NCBI GenBank assembly: GCA_051846895.1
Contig: JBPYCQ010000009.1
Location: forward strand, 1-64,000
Source: CALKAL01 sp051846895
GTDB lineage: Bacteria; Bacillota; Bacilli; Bacillales; Alkalibacillaceae
DNA length: 64,000 nt
Reading direction: 5' to 3'
Shown: positions 18,846-28,842 of the stretch, in pieces
Layout of the letters: every line of letters begins with the position of its first letter
Position numbering within the stretch: position 1 is the stretch's first letter
Made by a program: the position numbers and the translations under genes
Notes under the pieces: generated by a model
Seen by the model: only the letters and a program-made list of their open reading frames with translations
The model's database searches: none
What the model was told of the DNA's origin: nothing

Positions 18846-20297
18846 TTACACTTCCTTTATGATTTGTTTAGCTTGTTCCCAATATTGATCCATTACTTCA
18901 AGAGGTTCATTCTCGATAGATAATCCATCCTGCACCATTAGTTCCTCTAACTTTTTGAAACGTTTAATAAATTTAGCACATGTTCTGTGCAGCGCTAATT
19001 CAGGGTCTATTTGATAAAATCTAGCTACATTAACAAGCGAAAAGAGAACATCACCAAACTCTAACTCTGCCTCATCAGCCGTTTCATTTTTAAGCGCTTC
19101 TTCAAACTCTTGAATTTCCTCTTTCACTTTATCAAACATGAGAGGCGAGCCTTCCCAGTCAAATCCAACTTTTGATACTTTCTTCTGTATTTCATGCGCC
19201 AATAGTAAGCGTGGTAACGACTCATTTAAATCATCTAGCACACTCGTTTTCTTCAGTTTACCTTTTTGCTTAATGGCTTCCCAGTTCTCTGTCACTTCTT
19301 CAGCACTATCTACATTTACATCACCAAACACATGAGGGTGGCGTTCAATCATCTTTTCAGTAATTGATTTAATGACATCGTCAACAGTAAAGTAGCCGTT
19401 ATCCTCAGCAATTTGGCTATGTAGCATCACTTGAAGTAATACATCGCCTAGCTCTTCCGCTAAATGTTCATCATCTTTTTCGTGAATCGCATCGATGACC
19501 TCATAAGCTTCCTCAATTAAATACTTTCTTAACGTTTCATGGGTCTGCTTTTGATCCCACGGGCAACCATTTGGACCACGAAGCTCAGCGATTACCCCTC
19601 TTAAAGTCGAGAATTGATGATTTAAATATTGTTCATCGACTGGTTTTACGTATAACGTTATTAAGTTACTCGTTGGAAAATTATAATCAAGTTCATAAAG
19701 CGGAACAGTCTTAACCCATTCCTCGTCAGTACCAGCTGCATGCACAATTGACACTGGATAATCATGTGGCAAATCTTCTAATAGAGTTACTTTTACGTTA
19801 GAGGCGATCATTTGACTATAGACTTGTCCAATTATAATATGATTTCCATATTCTATTTGTTCCCGCTTCAAACTCGTTCCATCTAATAGTTGGAATCCTT
19901 CGATAGGGTCTATCTTTAAACTCGTAAACAATGGGTCTAAAAAGCTTTGCCCACCAACTATTTCAACTTCACATCTTTCATCTGCCAATAATAACTGCAC
20001 TGTTTTTTCGGCGACTAATGGGTGTCCTGGAACCGTATAAATCAGGTCGTTACTTCTCGATTTATTGATTAATGTCTCACTTATTTTCTCATAAACTTGT
20101 TCAAACTCTTCACTTTGCTCATAAAAATCATCAAATGACTTAAATATTACCCCTTCTTTAACTAATTGCTCGATAACAGGATGCTGTAACGTTCTTGTAT
20201 ATACAACTTGTTCTTCCTCTAGTAATCGCCGATAAATACCAAGCGGCAACTGATCAATCGTACCTGCTCCTAAACCGATAACTGTAATTGTTCCCAT
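18846..20297 (-). CDS. yabN: Bifunctional methylase-like / MazG pyrophosphohydrolase YabN
   Basis: The protein fuses an N-terminal tetrapyrrole-methylase-like domain (TVIGLGAGTIDQLPLG at the start) with tandem C-terminal MazG domains (from about 225; LRGPNGCPWDQKQTHETL, EELGDVLLQVMLH) that hydrolyse NTPs. The biological role of the methylase half is unclear. The ATG at 20297 is chosen because GAGAGG lies 9 nt before it; the upstream ATG at 20321 overlaps yabM without a site. The protein is 483 aa, family length. Confidence 0.95.
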   Translation of the reverse strand: MGTITVIGLGAGTIDQLPLGIYRRLLEEEQVVYTRTLQHPVIEQLVKEGVIFKSFDDFYEQSEEFEQVYEKISETLINKSRSNDLIYTVPGHPLVAEKTVQLLLADERCEVEIVGGQSFLDPLFTSLKIDPIEGFQLLDGTSLKREQIEYGNHIIIGQVYSQMIASNVKVTLLEDLPHDYPVSIVHAAGTDEEWVKTVPLYELDYNFPTSNLITLYVKPVDEQYLNHQFSTLRGVIAELRGPNGCPWDQKQTHETLRKYLIEEAYEVIDAIHEKDDEHLAEELGDVLLQVMLHSQIAEDNGYFTVDDVIKSITEKMIERHPHVFGDVNVDSAEEVTENWEAIKQKGKLKKTSVLDDLNESLPRLLLAHEIQKKVSKVGFDWEGSPLMFDKVKEEIQEFEEALKNETADEAELEFGDVLFSLVNVARFYQIDPELALHRTCAKFIKRFKKLEELMVQDGLSIENEPLEVMDQYWEQAKQIIKEV

Positions 20298-20321
20298 CTT
20301 TGACAACCTCTCTATAACCAC

Positions 20322-21854
20322 TCATCTACTAAATAATTGTTCCCTCTCATCTTTAGAAAACACTTTTAATAAATAAATTAATGTTAGAAAAATTAATACC
20401 CCTAAAAGACATAGTAATAAAACGATAGCTAATGACACGAAGCGATTTTCTACAAACTGTATACTCGATAAAAAATAGCTAGAAAAGCCGATGACACTAC
20501 CCATACATAATGTCGACAATGAAACTTTAAACATATAAACCCAATCCAAAGTCGCTTTCGTTCTCCGTAGCCATTTAATTAACAAAATAATTAATAAGAC
20601 ACTACATGCGACTACTGAGGCAACACTTGCCCCAACAATTCCATACATTGGAATGAGAACGATATTTAAGACTACCTTTATGACAATCATTAACGTAATC
20701 CAAATGAGCTGTTTTAAACGATAGTTATAACGTTGTAAAATAACTGAAAACAAAATAACCATAGATAATAAAAATACTAACAGCATCATTAATTGAAGGG
20801 CTAACGTTCCTTTAGATGTCTTATACAATAACGGATTAAACAATGGCATAATGGCAACCAACCCGATTGAAGCAGCTAATGATAACGCAAACGTAATCTT
20901 AAAAGCTAAACGTTCATGACCAATTCCAAGATCATTTTGCTTCTGCATTGAAGGTATTAGTGCCATTGCAAGAGATGACCCAAAGACTAACCCAAGTTGT
21001 ATAATCGCATTTCCACGGTCATATATTCCTTTTTGTTCTTTAGCAGCTTCAAAGGAAAATCCGTATTCTTTTAAAGCCTTCACCATCGTGAAAACATCAA
21101 TGAATTGTAACAATAAATGTAACAGATATGTCAAACCATATATGATTGAACCTACGATTAAAGCTCTAAAAATCCTCTTATTTATATAAGTAAGCTGGCC
21201 AAAAATAACTCCATTTTTGTTTTTAAAAAAATAAAATGCTACTAACAAAAATAAAATTGAAACTAATGTGCCACTCATTGTTCCAACAGCCGTCATACTT
21301 CCAAGCCCATATATTGAATACTGTTGTTTCGTAACGATGAAGGTAAAAATAATAATGAAAATAACACGTACAAATTGCTCAATGATTTGTGAGACAGCTA
21401 CATATTTTGTTTGTTCCAACCCTTGAAAAAACCCTCTTAGTAGGGCAGAAAAAGGAATGAGCAGAAACATTCCAGCTGCTACACGGATTGATACTTCAAG
21501 GCTTGGATCACCCATTAAAATTGCAAGTTTCCCACTAAACAAAAATATCATTGTAAACATAAATAACCCAAAAAATAATAACAAGAAGAAAAGTGCTGCA
21601 CCATGCTCAATTCGAGGCTTTCTACTACTTCTCTGACTTGATGCAACTAATTCAGATATAGCACTTGGAAAACTGTAGATCGACAACATAAGTGCAATTG
21701 AAAGAATAGGATATATTTGTTGATATATATAAAGCCCTTCATCTCCTGTCATGTTTTGAAGTGGCACACGATAAATCATTCCAAGAATCTTACTTAAAAA
21801 ACCAGCGATTGTTAATAAAAGCGTACCCTTAATCCAAAAAGTGCCTTGACTCAT
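20322..21854 (-). CDS. yabM: MOP-superfamily membrane flippase YabM
   Basis: The protein is an SpoVB/MurJ-like polysaccharide-lipid flippase with about 14 membrane segments over 510 residues and the family opening GTLLLTIAGFLSKILGMIYR. Substrate is unknown; lipid-linked cell-wall precursors are likely from the family. The ATG at 21854 (GGGGA 5 nt before) is preferred to ATGs at 21866 and 21875. It lies between spoVT and yabN as in B. subtilis. Confidence 0.92.
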   Translation of the reverse strand: MSQGTFWIKGTLLLTIAGFLSKILGMIYRVPLQNMTGDEGLYIYQQIYPILSIALMLSIYSFPSAISELVASSQRSSRKPRIEHGAALFFLLLFFGLFMFTMIFLFSGKLAILMGDPSLEVSIRVAAGMFLLIPFSALLRGFFQGLEQTKYVAVSQIIEQFVRVIFIIIFTFIVTKQQYSIYGLGSMTAVGTMSGTLVSILFLLVAFYFFKNKNGVIFGQLTYINKRIFRALIVGSIIYGLTYLLHLLLQFIDVFTMVKALKEYGFSFEAAKEQKGIYDRGNAIIQLGLVFGSSLAMALIPSMQKQNDLGIGHERLAFKITFALSLAASIGLVAIMPLFNPLLYKTSKGTLALQLMMLLVFLLSMVILFSVILQRYNYRLKQLIWITLMIVIKVVLNIVLIPMYGIVGASVASVVACSVLLIILLIKWLRRTKATLDWVYMFKVSLSTLCMGSVIGFSSYFLSSIQFVENRFVSLAIVLLLCLLGVLIFLTLIYLLKVFSKDEREQLFSR

Positions 21855-21925
21855 ACTGTTCCCCATTCTTATCATTTTCCCATATTATAGCATAGGCTAT
21901 CTTACAGCCTTAATTAAAACAAAAA

Positions 21926-21949
21926 CAGTAAGGGGCGACTCCCTTACTG
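21926..21949 (-). terminator. Terminator after spoVT
   Basis: CAGTAAGGG (21926-21934) and CCCTTACTG (21941-21949) form a 9-bp stem, followed on the minus strand by TTTTTGTTTT. It separates spoVT from yabM. Confidence 0.92.
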
Positions 21950-21961
21950 CCTAAATATTCT

Positions 21962-22495
21962 TTACTCCATTTGTCTCGCCAGAAAGTTTGCTGCCGCTTG
22001 ACAAACTTTTATCTCTACATCAGTTAATGAACCACTATCCATTATTAACACAACACTTCCAACAGGATCACCATTTGAAACAATTGGATGAATGAGGTAA
22101 GAAGCGACTGCCTCCTCACTTCCTTCGGCTAAATCAATTGTACTCTCATTCTTCTCAATTTTACTCTCACGTGAATTCATTGATTCTTCTACAACTTTTC
22201 CAACATTTTTGTTTAAGTAATCTTTCTTAGATGCACCTGCAACGGCGATATATTCATCTCGATCTGAAATCAATATTTTTTGTCCAAGTGAATCAAATAA
22301 TGCTTGAGCATATTCTTGTGCGAATTCACTTAATTCGTTAATTGGCGAATATTTTTTTAAAATAACTTCTCCTTCTCGATCAACAAAAATTTCTAATGGA
22401 TCACCTTCACGTATACGTAACGTTCTTCTGATTTCTTTAGGGACGACAACTCTTCCTAGATCATCTATACGGCGTACTATTCCTGTTGCTTTCAT
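21962..22495 (-). CDS. spoVT: Stage V sporulation transcription factor SpoVT
   Basis: SpoVT is a forespore regulator of the sigma-G regulon. An N-terminal AbrB-type swapped-hairpin DNA-binding domain (MKATGIVRRIDDLGRVVVPK, residues 1-50) is followed by a GAF-like domain (about 56-177). The length is exactly that of the family. An upstream imperfect palindrome could be a self-binding site. Confidence 0.97.
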   Translation of the reverse strand: MKATGIVRRIDDLGRVVVPKEIRRTLRIREGDPLEIFVDREGEVILKKYSPINELSEFAQEYAQALFDSLGQKILISDRDEYIAVAGASKKDYLNKNVGKVVEESMNSRESKIEKNESTIDLAEGSEEAVASYLIHPIVSNGDPVGSVVLIMDSGSLTDVEIKVCQAAANFLARQME

Positions 22496-22529
22496 CTCCT
22501 AAAATCCCCGCTTTCTTTATTGTATTAAT

Positions 22530-22547
22530 GGTGATAATGTTACCACC
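22530..22547 (-). promoter_or_regulatory. Imperfect palindrome upstream of spoVT
   Basis: On the minus strand GGTGGTAA-CA-TTATCACC is a dyad with one mismatch, about 35-52 bp before the spoVT start. SpoVT is self-regulated in B. subtilis, so an operator is plausible, but the SpoVT consensus cannot be tested here. Confidence 0.3.
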
Positions 22548-22589
22548 TGTTGGTATTTTTAGTATGGAGCAACAGAAACAAACTATTCA

Positions 22590-25500
22590 CTATCCTGCCA
22601 ATTTTTTCGTTTGATTTAATCTTGAAAGGAAATCCTCTAATATGTCATAACGCCTATCATAGTCATTTCTTTGGAACTGTAATACGATTTTGAGTTTACT
22701 TCCTTCAGTTCCTAATTGCACAATTCGATTGTAGTCATTTGCCAATGTTAATAGCTCAGCACCGTCTACTTTCATACTTTCTGATTCATTCATTAACAAT
22801 TCGATTTTATTTTTTCGTTCGTCAATGGATTCAATTTTTTCTTTACGTGCATATAGTTTGATTCTTGTAACACGTAATAATTCATCCACTTCATCAGGAA
22901 ATGGTCCAAACCTGTCTAATAATTCGTCTTTTAGATCGAATATTTCACCTTCATCTTCAATGGCTTGTATCTGTTTATACATTTGAATCTTCTGTGTTTC
23001 ATCTTTTATATAATCTGCTGGTATATAAGCGTTCACATCTAACGAAATCTCTACATCAAATGGTCTTATTTCTTCATATTGTTTGCCTTCTTTTTTCGCT
23101 TGAATCGCTTCATTTAACATTTGTGAATACATGTCAAAACCAACAGAATCAATAAACCCATGCTGTTCAGTTCCAAGTAAGTTTCCAGCACCACGAATTG
23201 ATAAATCACGCATAGCGATTTTAAAGCCCGAACCTAATTCAGTAAATTCCTTAATAGCTTCTAATCGCTTTTCTGCAATTTCTGACAACACTTTATTTTG
23301 CTGATAAGTAAAGTATGCATAAGCTAATCGATTCGAACGGCCAACACGACCTCTCAACTGATACAACTGACTTAATCCCATTTTATCTGCATCATATACG
23401 ATTAACGTGTTCACATTCGGTATATCAACACCCGTTTCGATAATCGTTGTACTAACTAAGACATCATAATGACCTTCTAAAAAGTCGAGCATAATATTCT
23501 CTAATTGCCGCTCATTCATCTGGCCATGAGCGTACGTGACACGAGCCTCTTCGACTAATGCATCAATTTCAGCAGCGACCCGGTCAATTCGATCGACTCG
23601 ATTATATAAGAAAAATACTTGCCCACCTCTTCTTAGTTCTCTTTCAATAGCTTCACGTATAAATCCAGGATTATATTCCACAACATACGTTTGAATTGGA
23701 AAGCGATTCTCTGGTGGCGTTTCAATAACAGATAAATCTCTTACACCTACCATGGACATATGCAACGTTCTCGGAATAGGTGTAGCTGTTAACGTTAAAA
23801 CATCAACATTTGTTTTCAGCTGTTTAATTTTTTCTTTATGCTTAACACCGAATCGTTGCTCTTCATCGATAACTAGTAAACCTAAATCTTTAAACTTCAC
23901 ATCATTCGATAAAACACGATGTGTACCAATGACAATATCAATTAAGCCTTTTCTTAACTGATCAATCGTTTCCTTTTGCTCTTTTGGTGAACGAAAACGG
24001 CTAAGAAGACCAATGTTTACACCAAATTCTTTAAATCGTTCTTGAAACGTTTCAAAGTGTTGTTGAGCAAGGATAGTTGTTGGAACTAAGACAGCTACTT
24101 GTTTATTATCAATGACAGCTTTAAAAGCCGCACGAATAGCTACTTCTGTTTTTCCATAGCCAACATCCCCACATAATAAACGATCCATTGGGCGTTCTTG
24201 TTCCATGTCAGCTTTTATTTCTTCAATACAGCGTAGTTGATCTTCTGTCTCCTCATATGGAAAAGCAGCTTCAAAGTCTTTTTGCATCTCTGTATCTTTT
24301 GAAAAGGCGTACCCTTTCGCTTTTTCTCGTTCAGCATAAAGTTCAATTAATTCATCAGCAATATCTTCAACTGATGACTTTACTCGTGATTTTACTTTTT
24401 TCCATTCAGAACCACCGAGACGATATAATTTAGGTTCTTTTCCTTCTGAACCAACGTATTTTTGAACTTGATTGATTTGATCAACTGGTACATATAGCTT
24501 GTCATTTCCTGAATAAACAATAACCATATAATCTTTATGAAGATTGTTAACTTCTAATGTTTCAATCCCGACGTACTTCCCAATACCATGGTTTTGATGT
24601 ACGACATAATCGCCAACCTTTAATTCTTGATAACTTTTTATCCGTTCTGCATTTGAAATTTTTTGCCTTTTTTTCCTTCGAGGTGTCTTTTTCTTAAATA
24701 ATTCTTCCTCTGTTAAAACTGCGAGGCGATACCCTGGCATTTCAAAACCTTCACTAATATTCGAAATGGTAACAACTGGATCCTGAACGGGTAAATCAAA
24801 CGGTTGAAGCTGTTTATGAACAAACATGTCATAATCTTCTAAAACACGTTCAATTCTGTTAATTCTTTCTTCATTCGTCGCACAGATAACAACAGAGAAG
24901 TTGGCTTGCTTCCATCTATCTAATTCATTTTTTAACAAGTTCATTTGCCCATGAAATTCTTGCATTTGTCTACTTGATATATTTACAATATTTTCTGGCT
25001 TTGTATTTGGAATGTGTTTTAAAAAAAGTGACAGATATATTTTTTGATGTATCATTTTCTTTAAAACAGATTGCCAATCAAACGTCATCGTAAGTCCCTG
25101 TACAATCGCATGATTTTCTAATAACTCTGTATAGAAATTTGCTTCTTCCCGGTCCAATCGTTCGGCTGTTTCAGTAATTCTTCCCATCTCGTCTAAAATA
25201 ACAATCGTTTCTTTCGGTAAGTAATCTAGTAAACTATGGAGCTGATTATAAAATAGTGAGATATATTTAAGTGCGTCTGGGAAAAACTCACCTTGCTCTA
25301 ATCTTTCAATATCATAGGAAATTGACTCGCGAAGCTTCTCTTTTTCTTCGGAATCTTTAATTTTTTCTAGTGATTTAGCTAGTAATTTTTTTAATTTTTC
25401 TCCACCATTTATTAGTTGTTCCTTAGATAGTAAAAATTCTTCAGCAGGACTTATATTGATTGAAGAAACTTCCTCTTTTGACCTTTGATGATCAGCATCA

Positions 25501-26123
25501 AAATAACGAATTGATTCTATTTCATCATCAAACCATTCAATACGAATTGGAAAATCCTCTGTCAAAGGATAGACATCGACAATTCCACCACGGCGACTAA
25601 TTTCACCTGGTGTTGTGACCATATCAACAAATTTATACCCAAGATCAAATAATCGGCTGACAAACTGTTCATATGGATATTCTTCTCCGACTTTAATCTT
25701 TACGCCATTTTGTTCTAGTAAATTTTTAGGTGGCAAAGCCCTTTTTAAAGCAGCAACTGGCGCAATCATAATACCTGTTTTAACTTGATTCCATCTATTC
25801 CAAACATCTAATCGCTCAGACTTTAGCTCAGGGGAGGCTGTCGTTAATTCCGCTGCAAACCATTCATTAACAGGATATAAAAATACTTGGTTCTCTTCAT
25901 TTGAAAGTGCATTTAATTCATCGTACATCTTTTGGGCATGAGATAGCTCATGAGTGACTAATAATATTGGGCGCTTCATTGATTCATATAATAAAGAGAC
26001 GAGCAGCTGACGTACTGTATTCGTTAGACCAGTGACAAGCTGTTCATTCATCCCACTTTCTAATCCCTCAATGATATGTGATAAATCATCTTGTTCTAAT
26101 AGATAACTTTTAATACTATTCAA
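22590..26123 (-). CDS. mfd: Transcription-repair coupling factor Mfd
   Basis: Mfd removes RNA polymerase stalled at lesions and recruits UvrA. The 1177-aa protein shows the UvrB-like N-terminus, the RNA-polymerase interaction domain (VGDYVVHQNHGIGKYVGIE), a RecG-type helicase with Walker A CGDVGYGKTE and Walker B VIDEEQRFG, the LTATPIPRTLHMS motif III, and a C-terminal TRCF domain. It is full length. It follows fin with a terminator between. Confidence 0.98.
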   Translation of the reverse strand: MNSIKSYLLEQDDLSHIIEGLESGMNEQLVTGLTNTVRQLLVSLLYESMKRPILLVTHELSHAQKMYDELNALSNEENQVFLYPVNEWFAAELTTASPELKSERLDVWNRWNQVKTGIMIAPVAALKRALPPKNLLEQNGVKIKVGEEYPYEQFVSRLFDLGYKFVDMVTTPGEISRRGGIVDVYPLTEDFPIRIEWFDDEIESIRYFDADHQRSKEEVSSINISPAEEFLLSKEQLINGGEKLKKLLAKSLEKIKDSEEKEKLRESISYDIERLEQGEFFPDALKYISLFYNQLHSLLDYLPKETIVILDEMGRITETAERLDREEANFYTELLENHAIVQGLTMTFDWQSVLKKMIHQKIYLSLFLKHIPNTKPENIVNISSRQMQEFHGQMNLLKNELDRWKQANFSVVICATNEERINRIERVLEDYDMFVHKQLQPFDLPVQDPVVTISNISEGFEMPGYRLAVLTEEELFKKKTPRRKKRQKISNAERIKSYQELKVGDYVVHQNHGIGKYVGIETLEVNNLHKDYMVIVYSGNDKLYVPVDQINQVQKYVGSEGKEPKLYRLGGSEWKKVKSRVKSSVEDIADELIELYAEREKAKGYAFSKDTEMQKDFEAAFPYEETEDQLRCIEEIKADMEQERPMDRLLCGDVGYGKTEVAIRAAFKAVIDNKQVAVLVPTTILAQQHFETFQERFKEFGVNIGLLSRFRSPKEQKETIDQLRKGLIDIVIGTHRVLSNDVKFKDLGLLVIDEEQRFGVKHKEKIKQLKTNVDVLTLTATPIPRTLHMSMVGVRDLSVIETPPENRFPIQTYVVEYNPGFIREAIERELRRGGQVFFLYNRVDRIDRVAAEIDALVEEARVTYAHGQMNERQLENIMLDFLEGHYDVLVSTTIIETGVDIPNVNTLIVYDADKMGLSQLYQLRGRVGRSNRLAYAYFTYQQNKVLSEIAEKRLEAIKEFTELGSGFKIAMRDLSIRGAGNLLGTEQHGFIDSVGFDMYSQMLNEAIQAKKEGKQYEEIRPFDVEISLDVNAYIPADYIKDETQKIQMYKQIQAIEDEGEIFDLKDELLDRFGPFPDEVDELLRVTRIKLYARKEKIESIDERKNKIELLMNESESMKVDGAELLTLANDYNRIVQLGTEGSKLKIVLQFQRNDYDRRYDILEDFLSRLNQTKKLAG

Positions 26124-26176
26124 AAGGAATTCTCCCCTTTATGCTATGTAAATTAAATTTTTACAAATAGAAAAAC

Positions 26177-26195
26177 GCTTTGGGTTAACCAAAGC
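26177..26195 (-). terminator. Terminator after fin
   Basis: GCTTTGG (26177-26183) and CCAAAGC (26189-26195) form a 7-bp stem with a 5-nt loop, followed on the minus strand by GTTTTTCTATTT. Confidence 0.8.
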
Positions 26196-26203
26196 TAGTA
26201 CTA

Positions 26204-26434
26204 CTAATGAATAAAATTTTCATTTTCAAAAAGACTAGGATTTTGAGCTAGTATTTCTTCACATTCTTCACATATTAAATGCAGCTCTGAATTACCTAAT
26301 TCATCTTGCTGAATCATATCATTTATTTCTTCTTGCGTAAAACCGTTTCGTATGATTGCATCATATACAGTAACCAAATCTTCAACAGACCCCATTGTTT
26401 GCTGACAATGTCTGCACTTCATTAAAATAGCCAT
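26204..26434 (-). CDS. fin: Anti-sigma-F factor Fin (YabK)
   Basis: Fin binds and shuts off sigma-F to allow the switch to sigma-G in the forespore. The 76-aa protein has two zinc-ligand pairs: CRHC near the N-terminus and CEEC near residue 58. AAGGAGG lies 7 nt before the ATG at 26434; a TTG two codons earlier lies in that spacer. The pth-fin-mfd order is conserved. Confidence 0.92.
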   Translation of the reverse strand: MAILMKCRHCQQTMGSVEDLVTVYDAIIRNGFTQEEINDMIQQDELGNSELHLICEECEEILAQNPSLFENENFIH

Positions 26435-26496
26435 TATCAAACCTCCTTAAACAGCTATTAATATAATTGCCAAAGGAGGTTAAACTTATGCAAAGT

Positions 26497-27063
26497 TTAA
26501 TTTGAAGTATTATAAATATTCATCACTTGTAAAAATGGCTTTGTTAGCCAATCTTCACACGCATCTGCAGCTTTTTCTATTGCGTCATCTATTTCCTTCT
26601 GTTCTTCCTTAGAAAACTTACCTAAAACATAATTGATCGTATCCATCTGACCTTCTGGACGACCTATCCCAAAACGAATACGATTAAATTCCTTCGTACC
26701 TAATTGGTCGATAATATTTCTAATTCCGTTATGACCACCATGGCCACCAGTTTGCCGTAATTTAATTTTTCCTTTAGGTAAGTCTAAATCATCATAAATA
26801 ACAACAATATCATCTGTGTCTATTTTATAAAAGTCTAAAACTTCTTTAACTGCTTGCCCAGATAAATTCATATAAGTTTGTGGTTTTATTAGTAAAACTT
26901 TTTCACCATTTAAAGTTTCTTCAGAGTAGTGGGATTGGAAACCACTTTTTTTAAGCTTCCAACCGTGGCGTTTTGCCAAATGGTCAACAACAATAAACCC
27001 GATATTATGTCTAGTCTTTTTATATTTTAAACCAGGATTTCCTAAGCCTATGATACACTTCAT
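26497..27063 (-). CDS. pth: Peptidyl-tRNA hydrolase
   Basis: It releases tRNA from peptidyl-tRNA that has dropped off the ribosome. The 188-aa protein has GLGNPGLKYKKTRHNIGF (6-23) with the catalytic histidine and conserved asparagine, YDDLDLPKG, and GGHGGHNGIRNI. Full length, with few alternative readings. It is downstream of ctc beyond a terminator. Confidence 0.97.
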   Translation of the reverse strand: MKCIIGLGNPGLKYKKTRHNIGFIVVDHLAKRHGWKLKKSGFQSHYSEETLNGEKVLLIKPQTYMNLSGQAVKEVLDFYKIDTDDIVVIYDDLDLPKGKIKLRQTGGHGGHNGIRNIIDQLGTKEFNRIRFGIGRPEGQMDTINYVLGKFSKEEQKEIDDAIEKAADACEDWLTKPFLQVMNIYNTSN

Positions 27064-27115
27064 CTTATGCTTCTCCTTTTAACTAATATACCTAAACTTC
27101 ACTGTTTGTAGAAAA

Positions 27116-27150
27116 AAGATCGAAGCCGCCTAATCGTTGACTTCGATCTT
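27116..27150 (-). terminator. Terminator after ctc
   Basis: AAGATCGAAG (27116-27125) and CTTCGATCTT (27141-27150) form a 10-bp stem. On the minus strand it is followed by TTTTTTC. Confidence 0.9.
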
Positions 27151-27158
27151 GTCTTTAC

Positions 27159-27779
27159 TTATTCTTCATTTCCATCTGTAGCTGGTTCTTCTTGAGGTGC
27201 TTCATCTACATCCTCAGTAGACTCTGTTTGTTGAGGAGCTACAATGGTTACGATTGTTGACGCATCATCATCGAGAATAGCATAATCGTTTGATGTTTTA
27301 ATGTCACCAACTGTTATTGTATCACCTATACCTAAGTCGGAAATATCTACTGTAATAGCTTCAGGGATATTATTAGGTGTTGTACGGACGTTAATAGTAT
27401 ATAACGTTTGTTGTTTTATTCCACCGTCTTTTTCACCTTTTGCTTCACCTTCAAGTTGAACGTTCACCTCTACGTCAACTTCTGTAGACATGTCCACTTG
27501 ATAAAAATCTGCGTGTATTAATTCATCTTTGATGTCATCATTTTGATAGTCATACAGAAGAACATTTAATGCTTTTCCACCTTCTATTTCTAATGAAAAA
27601 ACAGCGTTTCTTCCTTCGTCACGAACCTTTTTAACTAACTCAATACTGTTAACTGCGACAGTAACAGGTTCTTTACCTTTACCATATACGACAGCTGGTA
27701 TAAATCCATTGTTGCGTAAATATTTTGTGTGGGACTTTCTTAAATCTTTTCTGTCTTTCGCTTTAATAGTTGTGGCCAT
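27159..27779 (-). CDS. ctc: 50S ribosomal protein L25/general stress protein Ctc
   Basis: It binds 5S rRNA in the central protuberance. The 206-aa protein has the L25 N-terminal domain (about 5-90) and the longer beta C-terminal domain of the Ctc/TL5 type, then an acidic tail rich in E and D. In B. subtilis ctc is a classic sigma-B stress gene, and a sigma-B-like promoter is visible in the prs-ctc gap. Confidence 0.96.
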   Translation of the reverse strand: MATTIKAKDRKDLRKSHTKYLRNNGFIPAVVYGKGKEPVTVAVNSIELVKKVRDEGRNAVFSLEIEGGKALNVLLYDYQNDDIKDELIHADFYQVDMSTEVDVEVNVQLEGEAKGEKDGGIKQQTLYTINVRTTPNNIPEAITVDISDLGIGDTITVGDIKTSNDYAILDDDASTIVTIVAPQQTESTEDVDEAPQEEPATDGNEE

Positions 27780-27828
27780 TTTTAATTTTCAACCTCCGTA
27801 TTTTACGAATTTCAGTATCTTAAGTTTT

Positions 27829-27854
27829 TCTCCCCTATATTTACCATTTTAAAC
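27829..27854 (-). promoter_or_regulatory. Candidate sigma-B promoter of ctc
   Basis: On the minus strand GTTTAA (27849-27854) is followed after 14 bp by GGGAGA (27829-27834). The sigma-B consensus is GTTTAA-N12-14-GGGTAT, so the -35 is perfect and the -10 matches 4 of 6. It lies between the prs stop and the ctc start, as in B. subtilis. Confidence 0.6.
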
Positions 27855-27866
27855 TTGTCCAACAGA

Positions 27867-28823
27867 TTAATCAAATAGTGAGCTTATTGAACGATGTTCG
27901 TGAACACGTTTAATCGATTCCGCAATTAATTTTCCAACTGATAATTGTTTGATTTTACCGACAGCGGCGATTTCATCCTCGTGTAATGGAATCGTGTTTG
28001 TGACGATTAACTCTTCAATTCTAGAATTTTTAATACGTTCTAAGGCTGGACCCGATAAAACTGGATGTGTACAGCATGCATAGACAGCTTTAGCTCCATT
28101 TTCAACCATCGCATTAGCAGCTAAAGTAATTGTACCTGCTGTATCAATAATGTCATCAATTAAGATGGCTGTTTTACCTTCTATATTTCCTACGATATTC
28201 ATTACTTCGGCAACATTCGGTTTTGGCCGTCTTTTATCAATGATTGCAATTGGTGCTTTCAAACGGTCTGCAAGCATTCTTGCTCTTGTTACTCCACCAT
28301 GATCTGGTGAGACGACAACAATATCTTCTAAATCTTTCTGCGCAAAATAATCACTTAAAATAGGAACCCCAAGTAAGTGATCAATAGGAATATTGAAAAA
28401 TCCTTGGATTTGTGATGCGTGTAAATCAAATGTAATAACTCGATCTGCACCAGCAGTTTCAAGTAAGTCAGCAATTAATTTAGCCGTTATGGGTTCTCTT
28501 GAACGTGCTTTACGATCTTGTCTCGCATACCCATAATAAGGCATGACGATATTAATCGTTCTTGCCGAAGCACGTTTCAATGCATCAACCATAATTAATA
28601 GTTCCATTAAATGTTCGTTCACTGGTGATGATGTAGATTGAACAACGAACACATCACAACCTCTAATGCTTTCTTCAATATTAATTTGGATTTCTCCGTC
28701 GCTGAATCGATTAACCGAACATTTTCCTAACTGAATACCCATAATGTCTGCAATTTCTTCTGCCAGCTTTGGGTTTGAATTTAAGCTGAACACCTTTAGA
28801 TATGGATCTGGATAATTTGCCAT
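27867..28823 (-). CDS. prs: Ribose-phosphate pyrophosphokinase
   Basis: It makes PRPP from ribose-5-phosphate and ATP for nucleotide, histidine and NAD synthesis. The 318-aa protein has the PRPP-binding loop IAILIDDIIDTAGT-type sequence (ILIDDIIDTAGTI), the flexible loop YYGYARQDRKARSREPI, and SPDHGGVTRA. It starts 19 bp after the glmU stop, so glmU-prs are one unit. Confidence 0.98.
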   Translation of the reverse strand: MANYPDPYLKVFSLNSNPKLAEEIADIMGIQLGKCSVNRFSDGEIQINIEESIRGCDVFVVQSTSSPVNEHLMELLIMVDALKRASARTINIVMPYYGYARQDRKARSREPITAKLIADLLETAGADRVITFDLHASQIQGFFNIPIDHLLGVPILSDYFAQKDLEDIVVVSPDHGGVTRARMLADRLKAPIAIIDKRRPKPNVAEVMNIVGNIEGKTAILIDDIIDTAGTITLAANAMVENGAKAVYACCTHPVLSGPALERIKNSRIEELIVTNTIPLHEDEIAAVGKIKQLSVGKLIAESIKRVHEHRSISSLFD

Positions 28824-28842
28824 CTTTTTTTAACCTCCGCCA

